This document shows positions 1 to 9,365 of a DNA stretch of 64,000 nucleotides, piece after piece. The stretch is from contig JBLDXI010000021.1 of the NCBI GenBank assembly GCA_047495785.1, positions 372,001 to 436,000 on the forward strand, written 5' to 3'. The stretch's first letter is position 1; each line of letters starts with the position of its first letter. The position numbers were made by a program, and so were the translations under genes. The stretch comes from Lepidodermella squamata. Lineage: Eukaryota; Gastrotricha. Below the pieces are notes generated by a model, which saw nothing but the letters and a program-made list of their open reading frames with translations, searched no databases and had not been told where the DNA came from.

Positions 1-883
1 GAATAAACGGCACATACCAGCTTTGTTGTACAAGTTGATCAACTTTAGATTTTTCGTTCAAAATCGTGAGAGATTTCAGGAACCAGGCTAGGAAATGCAT
101 TTCATTAAGGTCCATCTTTCGGCAATCGAAATTTTGAAGGAACGAAGTGAGAAATTTATTATTCTTGATTCCGCCAATGTAGTCTCGCAAATGCCGCTGG
201 ATAAAATCGTTTGATGCCTGCTTGCGATATTCCATGTGGGCAAATAAATTAGTCAGGTGAAACAACTGCTTCGGCCCGAGTAATTTACTGCTGGTGAGGC
301 GAAGTTTCAGAATCTGATTCATCGAGTTCTCAAGATCTTTGTCGTCGAACTCCTTCGATGGTGTCACACTCTGATCCTCTCGCCATTTTCTCAAAGCTGT
401 CTCGAAAAGATTTGGCGCTAATGCAAATTTCGATTGCGCCATTAATGGTCCGATATCGCAATAGCCGAGTTTAACGTAGGCCTCAGCTGTCAGAAGCTCG
501 AAGTTGTCAGTTTCTTCCTCGAAATATAGCGAATGGCCGTAAAACGAAAGAGCGGCGGCTTCTTCGAATCGCTTCGCCATCATATGACATTTTGCGGCCA
601 TATAAAGCTGATGCCGGCTGAAGTCACCAGCGATATTGCCAGCCTGGTATAAACTGTCCAGAGCTTCATCATAACGGCCGTCGAAGAAGGCTGATTCCGC
701 GGCAGCTTCAAGTTCTCGAATCTTTTCAAAGCGAGCAGTCTTATCAGTTCCGCCTGCGAGTCGTTTGCGAACTTTCGATTGAAACATTCCAACCGACTTC
801 CGATCTTTTAGTTGCAACAAAGCGTTGTAGACAGAAGCTGAACCAGGTTCAACTGACTCGCCGAAGATCGCAGCAAACGCCAT
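1..883 (-). CDS. TPR-like protein, 5' part (truncated by window edge)
   Basis: Reading the minus strand from the ATG at 883 gives about 294 uninterrupted codons to the window edge, so the gene continues to the left of base 1. The protein starts MAFAAIFGESVEPGS and contains helical pairs resembling tetratricopeptide repeats, for example the stretch FFDGRYDEALDSLYQAGNI followed by MAAKCHMMAKRFEEAAAL. It has no signal peptide and no membrane segment, so it is probably cytosolic or nuclear. Codon usage resembles that of the neighbouring real genes, and both other minus frames are broken. I do not recognise the family. TPR-type repeats usually scaffold protein complexes, so an adaptor role is possible but is only inferred from the fold. 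Confidence 0.7.
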   Translation of the reverse strand, partial: MAFAAIFGESVEPGSASVYNALLQLKDRKSVGMFQSKVRKRLAGGTDKTARFEKIRELEAAAESAFFDGRYDEALDSLYQAGNIAGDFSRHQLYMAAKCHMMAKRFEEAAALSFYGHSLYFEEETDNFELLTAEAYVKLGYCDIGPLMAQSKFALAPNLFETALRKWREDQSVTPSKEFDDKDLENSMNQILKLRLTSSKLLGPKQLFHLTNLFAHMEYRKQASNDFIQRHLRDYIGGIKNNKFLTSFLQNFDCRKMDLNEMHFLAWFLKSLTILNEKSKVDQLVQQSWYVPFI

Positions 884-1499
884 TAATCCCGTTTTAATTA
901 TTTCTAGTTCCAAATTAAGTACAAAATTAATGCCTTTTCACGAGAAACCGGTTGAAACACATAATATTATCAAAATGTACTTGTACTAATACAAGTTTAT
1001 TAATACCTTGTAACATTTATCTAATGCTAAGTATAGGCAAGGCAGATGCCAGATAACTTTCAAAGATTTAGAGTAAAATTTTTTCCAATCTGACTCTCTC
1101 TGTAACGTAATCGCCTTCAGTTCAAGCTCATCTACACGTGCGCGTACAAATATCTCGTCGGGAATGTGCGTCATCTCGCACATCACACATTTCGGCACGC
1201 AGCAACATCAAATAGTTTCATTTTCTAGCTCAATTTTCACTTTGAAATATTTAGCAATTCCGTTGTTAGCGAAATGTTGATTTTGTATCATCAAGTATGT
1301 AAATTTAGAGTAAAAATGAAGTTTCTTTGAAGCTTTTGAGCAACGATGATGAGAAGGAAGAAGGAATAAGAATTTCGTGTGATTCTGAAATTCACCATGA
1401 CGACGGTTGCGTAGAGGCGCCTAACCGGGTGTCTAATTACTAATTACATTATTAATTAATTAATTGCAATATCAAGTTTTTATTTTTTACTACAACCAG
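884..1499. other. intergenic stretch
   Basis: This is AT-rich sequence between the divergent TPR-like gene and the ankyrin cluster. It contains one dispersed repeat (1210-1247). A minus-strand open frame at 986-1198 has no supporting feature. An upstream exon of the ankyrin gene that starts at 1500 may lie here, but I could not find one with a matching phase. Confidence 0.5.
1210..1247. repeat. 38-bp dispersed repeat, copy 1
   Basis: These 38 bases recur without a mismatch at 16031-16068, in the same orientation. Shortly downstream of both copies lies a second shared word, gcaattccgttgtta. This suggests two diverged copies of one longer dispersed element. Confidence 0.7.
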
Positions 1500-2453
1500 G
1501 CTTTTCTAATGAAAAAGCAATCAAGAAACACGAGGATATCGCCGTTATTGACCCTTCTCTGCTCGAGACTCAAGCCCGAAATTCAATCTGGTCCAAGGCC
1601 AAATTTGGCGATTTACCGAAAATAGCTGAAGAATTTGCGAACCCGAACCTTCCGAAATCTTGCAAGAAATACATGACGGAACTGCCAGATAAATCCGACC
1701 TTGGCCGGAATATTCTCCACAAAGCAATTTTGGACGGCCGGCTGGATGTCGTCAAATATTTGATTGAAGAACAAAACTCTGATTTGAACTCGGGGTCAGA
1801 TGAAATTGGAATAGTGAAGCCATTTCATTCGGCTATGATGTCTGGCCATTTAGAAACTGTCAAAGATTTCCTCGAACTACAATCAGAACCCAGTGTCGAT
1901 ATTCTAACTTCAAGATTGAACATTACGCCATCAACAAATGCCGCTTTCTCAGGTTCTGTTGAAGTTCTGGAATACCTGGTTAAAGAAAAGAAAGCTTCGG
2001 TTCAAAAATTGCCGAAATCTTTCTGTGCGCCACTTCAAACAGCTTCAAGCAGCTGCGAAAAGTTGATACGGTCAAATTTTTACTCGAGCTCGGGGCAGAT
2101 TTGCGTGAAAATACAGGTGGCTTTCACAGGAACGCTTTCCAACGAGCTGTTGAAGATAACAGGCTGGAATTCGTCTTGATGGTGGAATTTGACCGGGAAA
2201 TCGTGAAAATTGAGGATGAGAATAGCGAAAGTTCGAAGCAAGAATCGGCGATTCATTTGGCTGTTCGATGTGGAAATCTTGAACTTGTTGAGTATTTGCT
2301 CAATATAAACCCGGATTTTTTGAACATGAGAAATGCGGAAATGACTCGCCTTTAACCCTGGCTCAACGTCTGAAACACGAAAAATCCAAATTTTTCCTCA
2401 AAATCTTCAATAAACGCGGAATTGTTGTATTATTGACTAGGTCTTCTCAATAA
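1500..2453 (+). pseudogene. ankyrin-repeat gene A with two frameshifts
   Basis: A 3' exon begins after a pyrimidine-rich acceptor (ctacaaccag, ending 1499) and encodes ankyrin repeats. Typical pieces are GRNILHKAILDGRLDVVKYL, and further on AIHLAVRCGNLELVEYLL. The ankyrin reading jumps frame twice. The first jump is near 2055, where a different frame resumes with KVDTVKFLLELGADL. The second is near 2340, where one A seems missing from a run of A, after which the third frame continues DSPLTLAQRLKHEKS and ends at TAA 2451-2453. That stop overlaps an AATAAA signal. The 5' exon was not found. The repeats should form a cytosolic protein-binding solenoid. Both lesions are single-base shifts in otherwise well-preserved sequence, so this is either a young pseudogene or an assembly error. 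Confidence 0.7.
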
Positions 2454-2456
2454 AAA

Positions 2457-2968
2457 ATGGAAAGCTTCAATTGTATTATGGAAGAACTTGAACAGTTCAT
2501 TGGACAGGTAAAATTACCTGTAAAATTAATTCAATTATTTATGGCAATTTTCACTCATTTTCACTCGAAAACACGTTCTTCGAAATGTAGGTAGAAAAAT
2601 GGTGCTGACTTTCACACTCGCAATTTGCATGACAATGAAAACATGACTATTCATTATGCTGCGATGGGTGGATACAGAGATGTCGTCCAATATTTGTTGA
2701 AGGAAAAGCCCGAACTCGTATTAGGAATGCGTAACGCTAAAGGCGAAACGGCATCCGCTCTACAGGGTGGCCAAAAAATTCCAAGAAATTCGATGCGCAT
2801 CATTTTAATGAGGAGTTTCAAGAAATTGAGAAGTTTCATTGGCAAAAAAAGGCTTGAAATTCTTTAACTTCTTAAAACTCCTCGTTAAATTGATGCGCAG
2901 CGAATTCCCGCTCTGCGGAATTTTTTGGCCACCCTGTACTGGCGAAAAAGTTGGACATGAAATTATGA
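2457..2968 (+). pseudogene. ankyrin-repeat gene B, interrupted by a MITE
   Basis: A small exon (2457-2507, starting MESFNCIMEELEQF) is followed by an intron to an acceptor at 2593-2594. The second exon then reads KNGADFHTRNLHDNENM and a clear ankyrin unit, TIHYAAMGGYRDVVQYLL. At 2761 the frame enters a 174-bp inverted-repeat element, which replaces the C-terminus with an artificial tail. If the element and one TA copy are left out, the frame runs on as GETASALLAKKLDMKL and stops at 2966-2968, a sensible ankyrin C-terminal cap. The original product was therefore a short ankyrin protein related to genes A and C. Alternatively the element may be exonised and a chimeric protein made; transcripts would decide. 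Confidence 0.7.
2763..2936. mobile_element. 174-bp MITE with CAGGGTGGCC ends, TA target duplication
   Basis: The element begins CAGGGTGGCCAAAAAATTCC and ends with the reverse complement, GGAATTTTTTGGCCACCCTG. It is flanked on both sides by TA. Internally the two halves are also near-complementary: the words gatgcgcat and aatgaggagtttcaag match gttaaattgatgcgc and cttaaaactcctc on the other half, so the whole element can fold into one long hairpin. TA duplication and CAGGGTG-type ends are typical of Tc1/mariner-derived MITEs. It encodes no transposase. A second, diverged copy lies at 44036-44172. Confidence 0.85.
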
Positions 2969-3580
2969 CTGAACCGTATCACCTCTACTTCCTGTCTGAT
3001 TTTCATTTATTAAACATTAAAACTTCAAGTGTGGATTTACAAATTGCTCAACGTAGAAGCTTGCAAGGCCAAAGCAATAACCCCGCTGAACTTTAGTCTT
3101 CCCGCCTTTACTCTTTGAAATAGCGGCGAATACGGACATTTTAACATGCATCAAGCATTGTGCGCACTTGATTACCATAAAAAATGTCATTACTCTGCTC
3201 ATAGATAAAGCTTTATCTATGATGATTTTGCTTCTATCGTCGTAATAAATATTCATATTCATTCATATTTCGGTAAACTTTTCATCCTCCCCTGTGTTTT
3301 TTCTGTCTAATAATGCACTATAGCACATCACATGACTGGGCTAATATATATCGCGCATTATTTGATTTTATTGTCAGCTGCATGAAAGGTAGAATATTGA
3401 TTTTGCATAGGTACATGATGCATACTACTCGCCGCCACTATCACCAGGCTACTAACATATAGCGAAATCGGACGATCATTCGAGTTCAGATAAAAGCAAA
3501 ACGCGCGTCTGGTTCATTTCCCAAATTTATAATCGCTATACAGTGACTACAGTTTCTCAATCTCTATTTACCAATATTAA
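2969..3580. other. intergenic stretch between ankyrin genes
   Basis: No coding signal is seen. The stretch is AT-rich, contains a small palindrome around gataaagctttatc (about 3205), and presumably carries the promoter of the intact ankyrin gene at 3581. Confidence 0.4.
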
Positions 3581-4285
3581 ATGTTAGTGCGATACGAGAA
3601 TGCTTTGAACAGCCGAATTTCTAACCTGGTTGATGCCGCGACTTTGCAAAAAATTCATGAGTCGGCCTGCCTTGGCGATAGGTCTGTGCTGGAGCGAATG
3701 CTGCGATCGATATCCTCCTCCTCATCAGATCACAGAATGATATTGGAACACCGGGATGCTAATGACTATCATCGAACGTGTTTTGTTCAAGCGGCAAAGA
3801 ATGGTCATCTCGAGTTGATTAAATACCTTCACAGAGACTTCAAGTTGACTTTCTTTCATCGGGAACAAACTGACAGGCAGTCCTTAGCCATTCATCTGGC
3901 GGCTGACAACGGGCATATAGGTGTCGTGGATTACATAACGTCTAACGAGAGTGAGCAGTTTGAAACAGATGACGCGAAGCAAAACAATATTCTTGGTCGG
4001 GCAATACTAGCTGGACAGGAAGAAATGGTCCGATTTATATTGGACAATCATTGCTATGAAATGGATAGAACGAATCGTGATGGCGATTCGTATCTCATGA
4101 TAGCATGCAGGGAAGGTTCCCTGCCAATCGTCAAGTTGCTGATGAAATACAAATCCGATGTCTTCCAAAAGAACAAAAGGGATCATGGCTACACTGCTAT
4201 GCATTACGCGGCTTTGGGTGGATTCACAGATATTGTCGCTTTCCTGGTCAGCGAGAACTCAGATGCTGCAGAGAATCTAAATTAA
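3581..4285 (+). CDS. ankyrin-repeat protein C (intact, single exon)
   Basis: This is a 234-residue open frame from the ATG at 3581 to TAA. It contains about five ankyrin units, including TCFVQAAKNGHLELIKYL, AIHLAADNGHIGVVDYI, NILGRAILAGQEEMVRFIL, SYLMIACREGSLPIVKLL and TAMHYAALGGFTDIVAFL. There is no signal peptide and no extra domain, so the product is probably a small cytosolic protein-binding module. An AATAAA-type signal follows at about 4321. It is the only undamaged member of the three local ankyrin genes. The shared layout, with a final unit of the form H-Y-A-A-x-G-G, shows that B and C arose by duplication. The binding partner is unknown. Confidence 0.85.
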   Translation: MLVRYENALNSRISNLVDAATLQKIHESACLGDRSVLERMLRSISSSSSDHRMILEHRDANDYHRTCFVQAAKNGHLELIKYLHRDFKLTFFHREQTDRQSLAIHLAADNGHIGVVDYITSNESEQFETDDAKQNNILGRAILAGQEEMVRFILDNHCYEMDRTNRDGDSYLMIACREGSLPIVKLLMKYKSDVFQKNKRDHGYTAMHYAALGGFTDIVAFLVSENSDAAENLN

Positions 4286-5384
4286 TAACTTTTCCGCTGT
4301 GCGCCCATTCGCACTTGAGACAAATAAAAACATATGAAGTATTGTTGCTTGACTTCACTGTGCAACTTGGTGACTATCGACTTGAAACCTTGATGAGTCA
4401 CCATGCAGTTGCCAAACCTCAACGCCAAAGGTAATTTCCACAAACGACCTCTCATTACTCATCGATTGAGAGCTTTCGTGGATTGTGGGTCCCTTTTGTG
4501 GGTAAACACCAATGAAACTACAGCTTGCAGCTCGAACATTTTGAATTGAGATAGACAAAGTCTTTTTGTGGTAAAAGGATTTCAATTTGAACTGAGAAAA
4601 ATACTATAGAGACTTACATGCGAAGCGCTGTTCCAGTTAGAAGATAGTGTAGAAGATTCAGTTCAGTTCTGGCCATGGCCTCTGGTTGGTAATCCGCCAA
4701 AACGCAATCGGCCTATGAAACAAGCGCATTCATAAACGCGTCTCAGTTCTTCGATTCGCTTGAAACGAATACAACGCCTGGAATTTATGGGGCAACTCTG
4801 AATCTTCTCGATGTTCATGTTCAGCGATAACATTCAGTTACGAAATCTTGAAACACTATTAAATGAAGTAATTCGGAATGTCTATTTTCAATATTATACC
4901 TTTAATTCATCGAAGAACGCTCATATTCATTTCCTTTTTAGGTTCTGGAGACGTGTTATGAAAAGATTTAGCGATAATCGTTTCAAATCGTCACATGTTA
5001 GTCTTCTATCTGGCGTCGTGCTGTCGATCAAATCTCGCTAATCGGCTGAGCCTCAAAATTGGCCCAGGCGCTGCTTTAGCCGCTAAGCTCAATCCAAAAC
5101 TGCGTGCTGAAGCTGAAGCTTTCAGCTGCCAACTTTTTTGCATTCCTTTGTCGAAACTTTCATGAAACACTTTAATACCGCATTTTATTGAAACTCGAAA
5201 GCTCGGTGAACAAAATTTGTATCGTTAATGATTGCATTTTTACAGCTATATGCAATATATCTATGCAATGCAATGCTGTACCTTTTGTATGGAGAATGGC
5301 CATAATCCTGTGTACGCCCGTGGCAATAAGACTCAATCTGAAAGCCAATCTCTCCTTCTCACGATTCTCACCACGACGAAGCAG
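4286..5384. other. intergenic stretch with possible gene relics
   Basis: No intact gene is seen. Around 5040-5164 one frame reads RLSLKIGPGAALAAKLNP and a few more plausible residues before a stop, which may be an exon remnant. A possible upstream exon (MENGHNPVYA, ATG at 5289) could splice to the transmembrane exon at 5385, but its donor (gtggca) is weak. Confidence 0.3.
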
Positions 5385-5543
5385 TGAGCAACGGTAACGG
5401 AAACGGTCTTCACGGTAACGGCCACAGCTACTTGCGAAAGGCTGGTAGATCCCCGTCGACATTCAACTGCTGCTGTTTTGTCGTCGCTTTTCTTCTCATT
5501 GTCGACGATGCCTTGTATTTCCTATTCTTTCAGCCACAGCCAG
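5385..5543 (+). CDS. orphan exon with a transmembrane segment
   Basis: An open stretch after a possible acceptor (gaagcag) encodes a Gly/Asn-rich N-terminus (SNGNGNGLHGNG), a basic patch and a hydrophobic helix (FVVAFLLIVDDALYFLFF). It then meets a donor-like caggtttg at 5543. Human ABHD14A has an N-terminal signal anchor, so this could be the first coding exon of the ABHD14-like gene that follows. However, the reading phase does not connect cleanly to the exon at 5659. It may equally belong to an unrelated small membrane protein. No start codon is certain. Confidence 0.25.
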
Positions 5544-5658
5544 GTTTGTTAAAATTAAACATTTGATGTCGCGAATTCCGCGCCGTTTGAAGTACCACTT
5601 GGAAGCTCGATTTGTTTAATTCATGTTTAATGGTTAGAATATACGGTTGAGCGTCATA

Positions 5659-6439
5659 ATGTCGATGGCGCCGGGGCCCCAGCACTTCAACGATGCGCAG
5701 GAGAAAGTAGAAGTTACAGAAGGCTACGTCACGATCAGCGTCGAGAAAGTTTGCGGATTAATTTTTTTAATTGCTTAGCACTTGATCGATCTGCAGAACC
5801 TGCACGCACATGCTCTTTTCGCGCTTCCTCCCAGCAAAGCGGATGGTCGCTATGCCGTTCTCTTTCTCCATGGCGCCGCGTTCACCTCGGAAATTTGGCG
5901 GCAGATTGGTTCGCTGAAACTTGTTGCCGCGCTTGGTCTCCGCGCAATCGCTATCGACCTGCCCGGGCGCGGCAAAACGCCGGCTGAAAGTGATGTCCCT
6001 AGTTTTGTCGCTGACGTTGTGAAAGCACTTAAATTGGACCGCCCTGTTATATTGTCACACCCTCAAAATCAGGCACTTATGCAATGCATTATGTCACGAT
6101 GCCAGACCCAGATACGGCAGAGGACAGAATTCGCGGCTTTGTGCCAATCGCCCCGGTTGGCACGGGTGCCTACCACCCCGGCGATTTGAATAGAATGAGT
6201 GTTCCGACTATGATTTTAATGGGGGAGAAGGATTATGACCTCCGCCGCCACGCTACCGGCGACTTGAGGGCTATATGTCCAATGCTGAGCCTTTGATTAT
6301 AATGGGCGCTGGTCATGCGTGTTATGTTGAGAAGCCGGACGTCTTCCACCGCTTCCTCTACAATTTCCTAGCTAATATCGACCCGGCTATTGTTGAGCCC
6401 GCATCTCAGCCTCCGGTGATTCGTCCGACGGAGGGTTAA
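5659..6439 (+). pseudogene. ABHD14-type alpha/beta hydrolase with frameshifts
   Basis: Translation from the ATG at 5659 gives a protein of the ABHD14 family (serine hydrolases of the alpha/beta fold). It contains AVLFLHGAAFTSEIWRQIG and AIAIDLPGRGKT, then in a second frame RGFVPIAPVG and PTMILMGEKDYD, then in a third frame IIMGAGHACYVEKPDVFH, ending at TAA 6437-6439. The first shift (about 6057) falls on the nucleophile elbow. There an extra CA interrupts what should read L-S-P-S-K-S-G, the S-x-S-x-S motif of the family. The second shift lies around 6245-6265. Candidate catalytic Asp (GEKD) and His (GAGH) are present. An in-frame TAG at 5776-5778 would be removed by a 30-bp GT-AG intron (5749-5778). 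AATAAA follows at about 6468. It is either a recent pseudogene or an intact gene with assembly errors. Confidence 0.75.
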
Positions 6440-7300
6440 ATTTTGTCCCATTTTCATTCCGTACATTGGCAATAAAACCGAACTTGAGATCTTGAGAACA
6501 CCAGTCGTCAAGTTTTACGATTTTGCGGAAACACCTAACATTGAACAGTTCCGTATTTATTTGGCTTTTGATTTATGGACAACATTTTGATTCTCTTTTT
6601 TGAATAAAACTGCTTATTAATTGCAAAGAGTTTAACAAATCTATGGCTTAATTTGATTTCCGGCGTTTTTTGTTTTATTAAACTGATTCATGTGTCTCAC
6701 TCCACTCTAATTTTGTCAGGAAATCGAAGCAGATTAGGCAGCAGTTGGCAGTAATATACCAGAAAGTGCGGACTAATTTAATGAAAGCTGCGGGAAGTAA
6801 TCAATAAATTTAATCGCCACGTCAAGAGGCTGCATGTTCCTTCAAGTGGGCTGAGTGATTCACATTTGTAATCCCAGAGACGCCTCCGTAGCGAAGCCAG
6901 CCATCTTACATAGAGCCACTCATACTATAAGCGGCCGTAGCGGACTTCTTTGCTTACTATCAAGATATTTTCAGTAAGCTGTAATTCCCTGACTTTTGGA
7001 TAGTCTTCGCAGGATGTGTAATTGATACAAACAATCTCCGTTGAAATGGCGCGTTGCGAAACTGCACAAGGCAATTAAAACTGCCCACCTACTCCTTGCT
7101 CTTGCGGATGCGACGCAGGCAAGGCCGTGATCAGGGTTTCTTATTTCTTCTATTGTTTCACACCTAACTTTCAATCGACGCATTTTCCGCCTTGATGCAA
7201 AAACAACCCCGCGACTAATACAAATACCTCGTGCTTACGCAGCAGTGTGAAATTAAATTTCTAGGTGATTCGTCATTAAATTTTACTTGAACCTGCGAAG
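6440..7300. other. intergenic stretch
   Basis: This holds the 3' end of the ABHD14-like gene with its polyadenylation signal, then AT-rich sequence with no coding features that I can support. Confidence 0.4.
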
Positions 7301-7706
7301 ATGGTCAGCCAAGCGTCAAGGACTGCTTTCTCGTGCCTGATTGTACTTCCAATTTTATTATCTATCACAATTGATGCCGCCTCGATCGTCGACAGCATTA
7401 CAACGAAGTAAATACTTCCATTTACAGAAGGTTAATATCTTATACGATGTAACGTTTAGGCAATGTAAAAGCTTATGCCAACCATCAGCTGTCAAACGAG
7501 CCACTCCGTCACCACTATCTGATATGAAGCCGCCAAAAGCTAAGAATATATCCGTTTGCATGGATAAATGTGCCTGTTCGGCTTTCTGCGTTCTACTCGA
7601 GGCTGATACCGAATTTCCTTACGATGATTGTTACGTGAAATGTGTCAAAGCGAAACCAAATTCAGCGACAAGCTACGAGAGCTTTGTGGAAAGGTTCTTG
7701 GCATGA
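7301..7706 (+). CDS. small secreted eight-cysteine protein 1
   Basis: There are two exons (7301-7407 and 7460-7706) and 117 residues. The start ATG at 7301 gives a signal peptide (core FSCLIVLPILLSITI). The mature part has the framework C-x3-C-Q-P, then C-x3-C-x-C-x3-C, then PYDDCYVKC. The intron is 52 bp and sits just before the first cysteine pair, splitting a Lys codon (TTK|QCKSLCQP). The minus-strand gene at 8973-9365 has the same cysteine pattern and the same intron position. I do not recognise the family. A secreted, disulphide-stabilised protein is a safe description; any role as ligand, toxin-like or defence peptide would be speculation. An AATAAA lies about 150 bp downstream. Confidence 0.75.
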
Positions 7707-8044
7707 GGACAGAGTAATAAGTTTTAGTTCAATAAGTCACTTGCAATCTCTCGCTTTTCAAATCGTTATTCTACGTCGCCATCGGTGAACTATATATTTT
7801 TATCACTTTTGAAACCAGCGCACATAAATTTCCAATGATTAACGGGGGACATTTGGGACAATAAAACGTTTGTTATAGAACACTCATCACTTTATTTTGA
7901 TTCACATTAATCATAATATGATTAGTGCTGCCTAGAAACTCTAATTTTTCAAATGAAGGAACCCATGAACGACACGTTCTTACATCTAGGCAGCGCTATA
8001 ACCAATCGTGTGGCATGTTAATTATTGTGAGCATTGTTTGTTAA
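7707..8044. other. intergenic stretch with an inverted repeat
   Basis: This is sequence between convergent genes. It carries an AATAAA on the plus strand at about 7860 and an inverted repeat with 13-bp arms (agtgctgcctaga at 7924-7936, tctaggcagcgct at 7986-7998, one mismatch) around a 49-bp loop. Confidence 0.5.
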
Positions 8045-8524
8045 TCAGGCGATCAGAAATTTGCATACATTGTTGAAAAGAATACCTTCATTCATGATGT
8101 TTTTCATTAGCTTGACGAGCAAGGCCGGTTTCATCTCGTCGGCCGCAGCCATCTTCTTGAGTAAATTTGCCTTCAGGCACATTGTATCACGTTTGGAATG
8201 ACAGCGCTTGACCAGTTCGAATGAAGACAGAGAAGATTGCGACATGCTTTGATTCTTGTTCACTGTTCGGCAGTAGAATTTTCGGAAGAAGTTTGCTGTT
8301 TTGATAGCGTTAGTGACGTAGCGGTTTCTGGTTAAGGGTGATGAAGTCCTCATAAGAGAATAGGACTCGTCTCGCTCATCTATCTCTTCGCTGCCTTCAC
8401 CAAGAAAGGGCTCGATTCCAGCAAAAAATTCATTGTCTGAGTCTTCATTAGCCAGACAGAATGTTACAATGATAGTCAAATGCATGGAAAAAATGAGGCA
8501 ACAAATATTTCGGCAGAGTGTCAT
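8045..8524 (-). CDS. secreted protein of unknown family
   Basis: An uninterrupted 159-residue frame runs from the minus-strand ATG at 8524. It starts with a hydrophobic signal sequence (CCLIFSMHLTIIVTFCLA). An acidic segment (NEDSDNEFFAG through EEIDERDES) follows, then a basic helical C-terminal half with four cysteines (FYC, VKRC, TMC, NVC). The acidic stretch followed by residues RN-R could be a propeptide, which would make the C-terminal half the mature product; this is inference. It lies between the two eight-cysteine genes but does not share their framework. I do not recognise it. Confidence 0.55.
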   Translation of the reverse strand: MTLCRNICCLIFSMHLTIIVTFCLANEDSDNEFFAGIEPFLGEGSEEIDERDESYSLMRTSSPLTRNRYVTNAIKTANFFRKFYCRTVNKNQSMSQSSLSSFELVKRCHSKRDTMCLKANLLKKMAAADEMKPALLVKLMKNIMNEGILFNNVCKFLIA

Positions 8525-8972
8525 GTTTGTGATCGAGTTCTGTTGAAATTGAAATTATGAAAAACTGGAACGATTTTTGTAGCTTTCATAGTCATTTTCT
8601 CACTCAGCAAGACATTTTGATCTTCAAACCACTCTTCGCCGCGCCCCATCCCGCAGGGTATCTCGTTTTGTGGAATTGACCTGATTTATTCCTCTCTGTT
8701 CAACAGTTCAACATGTGGGTGCACGATAATTGCATCCGCTTAGCGCTTCCTGCAAGCATGCGGTTTCCGCTGCGTGAGTGCGAAGAATCAAACGGTTGGG
8801 TATTAATTTTTAACCAATGAATAAACGATGTGAGGATCAACTGAGCCTGCTGTGAATATATTATGAAAATAACGCGGACTTTACTTCTAGTTTCTGTTCC
8901 TCTGATTTTAAAAGAACGAACAGGAGTGAAACATGCATATCTAAAATGACGAATAACACATTTCTTCTGAAC
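8525..8972. other. intergenic stretch
   Basis: This is the presumed promoter region of the minus-strand secreted-protein gene ending at 8524 and the 3' flank of the gene at 8973. I see no other features. Confidence 0.4.
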
Positions 8973-9365
8973 TTAATAATATTCCTCGTCAGGGTTATCC
9001 ATTACGTTAAGGCTAGGCTCAGTGGCTGTGCATGCGTCATAGCACTCTGAATAAGGAACTGTTAGAGCTCCTTTATCCTGCTGAACAAGACAGCTCATCG
9101 AGCACAAGCAGCCATCAACACAGGCCAAATAAGATGATCCACCCAGGAAATAGTGGAGCGGATAAGTCTTCATAGATCGCGGCTGACAGAACTGGCCACA
9201 GTGCCTTAGAGAACGATTGAAGTTAAATTCAACTGAAACTTTGAAGGTTTTCAAAACATACCTCGCGGTGTATGAGTCAATGTTTTCGCCTGCGAAAACA
9301 GGCTCGCCAGCAGCAGAAAAAGTCTCAAACGAGGCCAAGATTAGGATGATAGCTGCTGCTATCAT
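8973..9365 (-). CDS. small secreted eight-cysteine protein 2
   Basis: The minus-strand exons are 9365-9262 and 9204-8973, giving 111 residues. The ATG at 9365 opens a signal peptide (MIAAAIILILASFETFSAAG). The mature part reads HCGQFCQP, then C-V-D-G-C-L-C-S-M-S-C, then VPYSECYDAC, matching the paralogue at 7301. An unspliced reading stays open through 9261-9205. However, that 57-bp stretch begins gtatgt, ends ctctaag, and falls exactly where the paralogue has its intron (YTAR|HCGQFCQP against ITTK|QCKSLCQP), so it is almost certainly an intron. Four bases upstream of the ATG is an acceptor-like tttttttatcag, suggesting a 5' UTR intron or a trans-splice site. The C-terminus is acidic (DNPDEEYY). 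Confidence 0.75.
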   Translation of the reverse strand: MIAAAIILILASFETFSAAGEPVFAGENIDSYTARYVLKTFKVSVEFNFNRSLRHCGQFCQPRSMKTYPLHYFLGGSSYLACVDGCLCSMSCLVQQDKGALTVPYSECYDACTATEPSLNVMDNPDEEYY

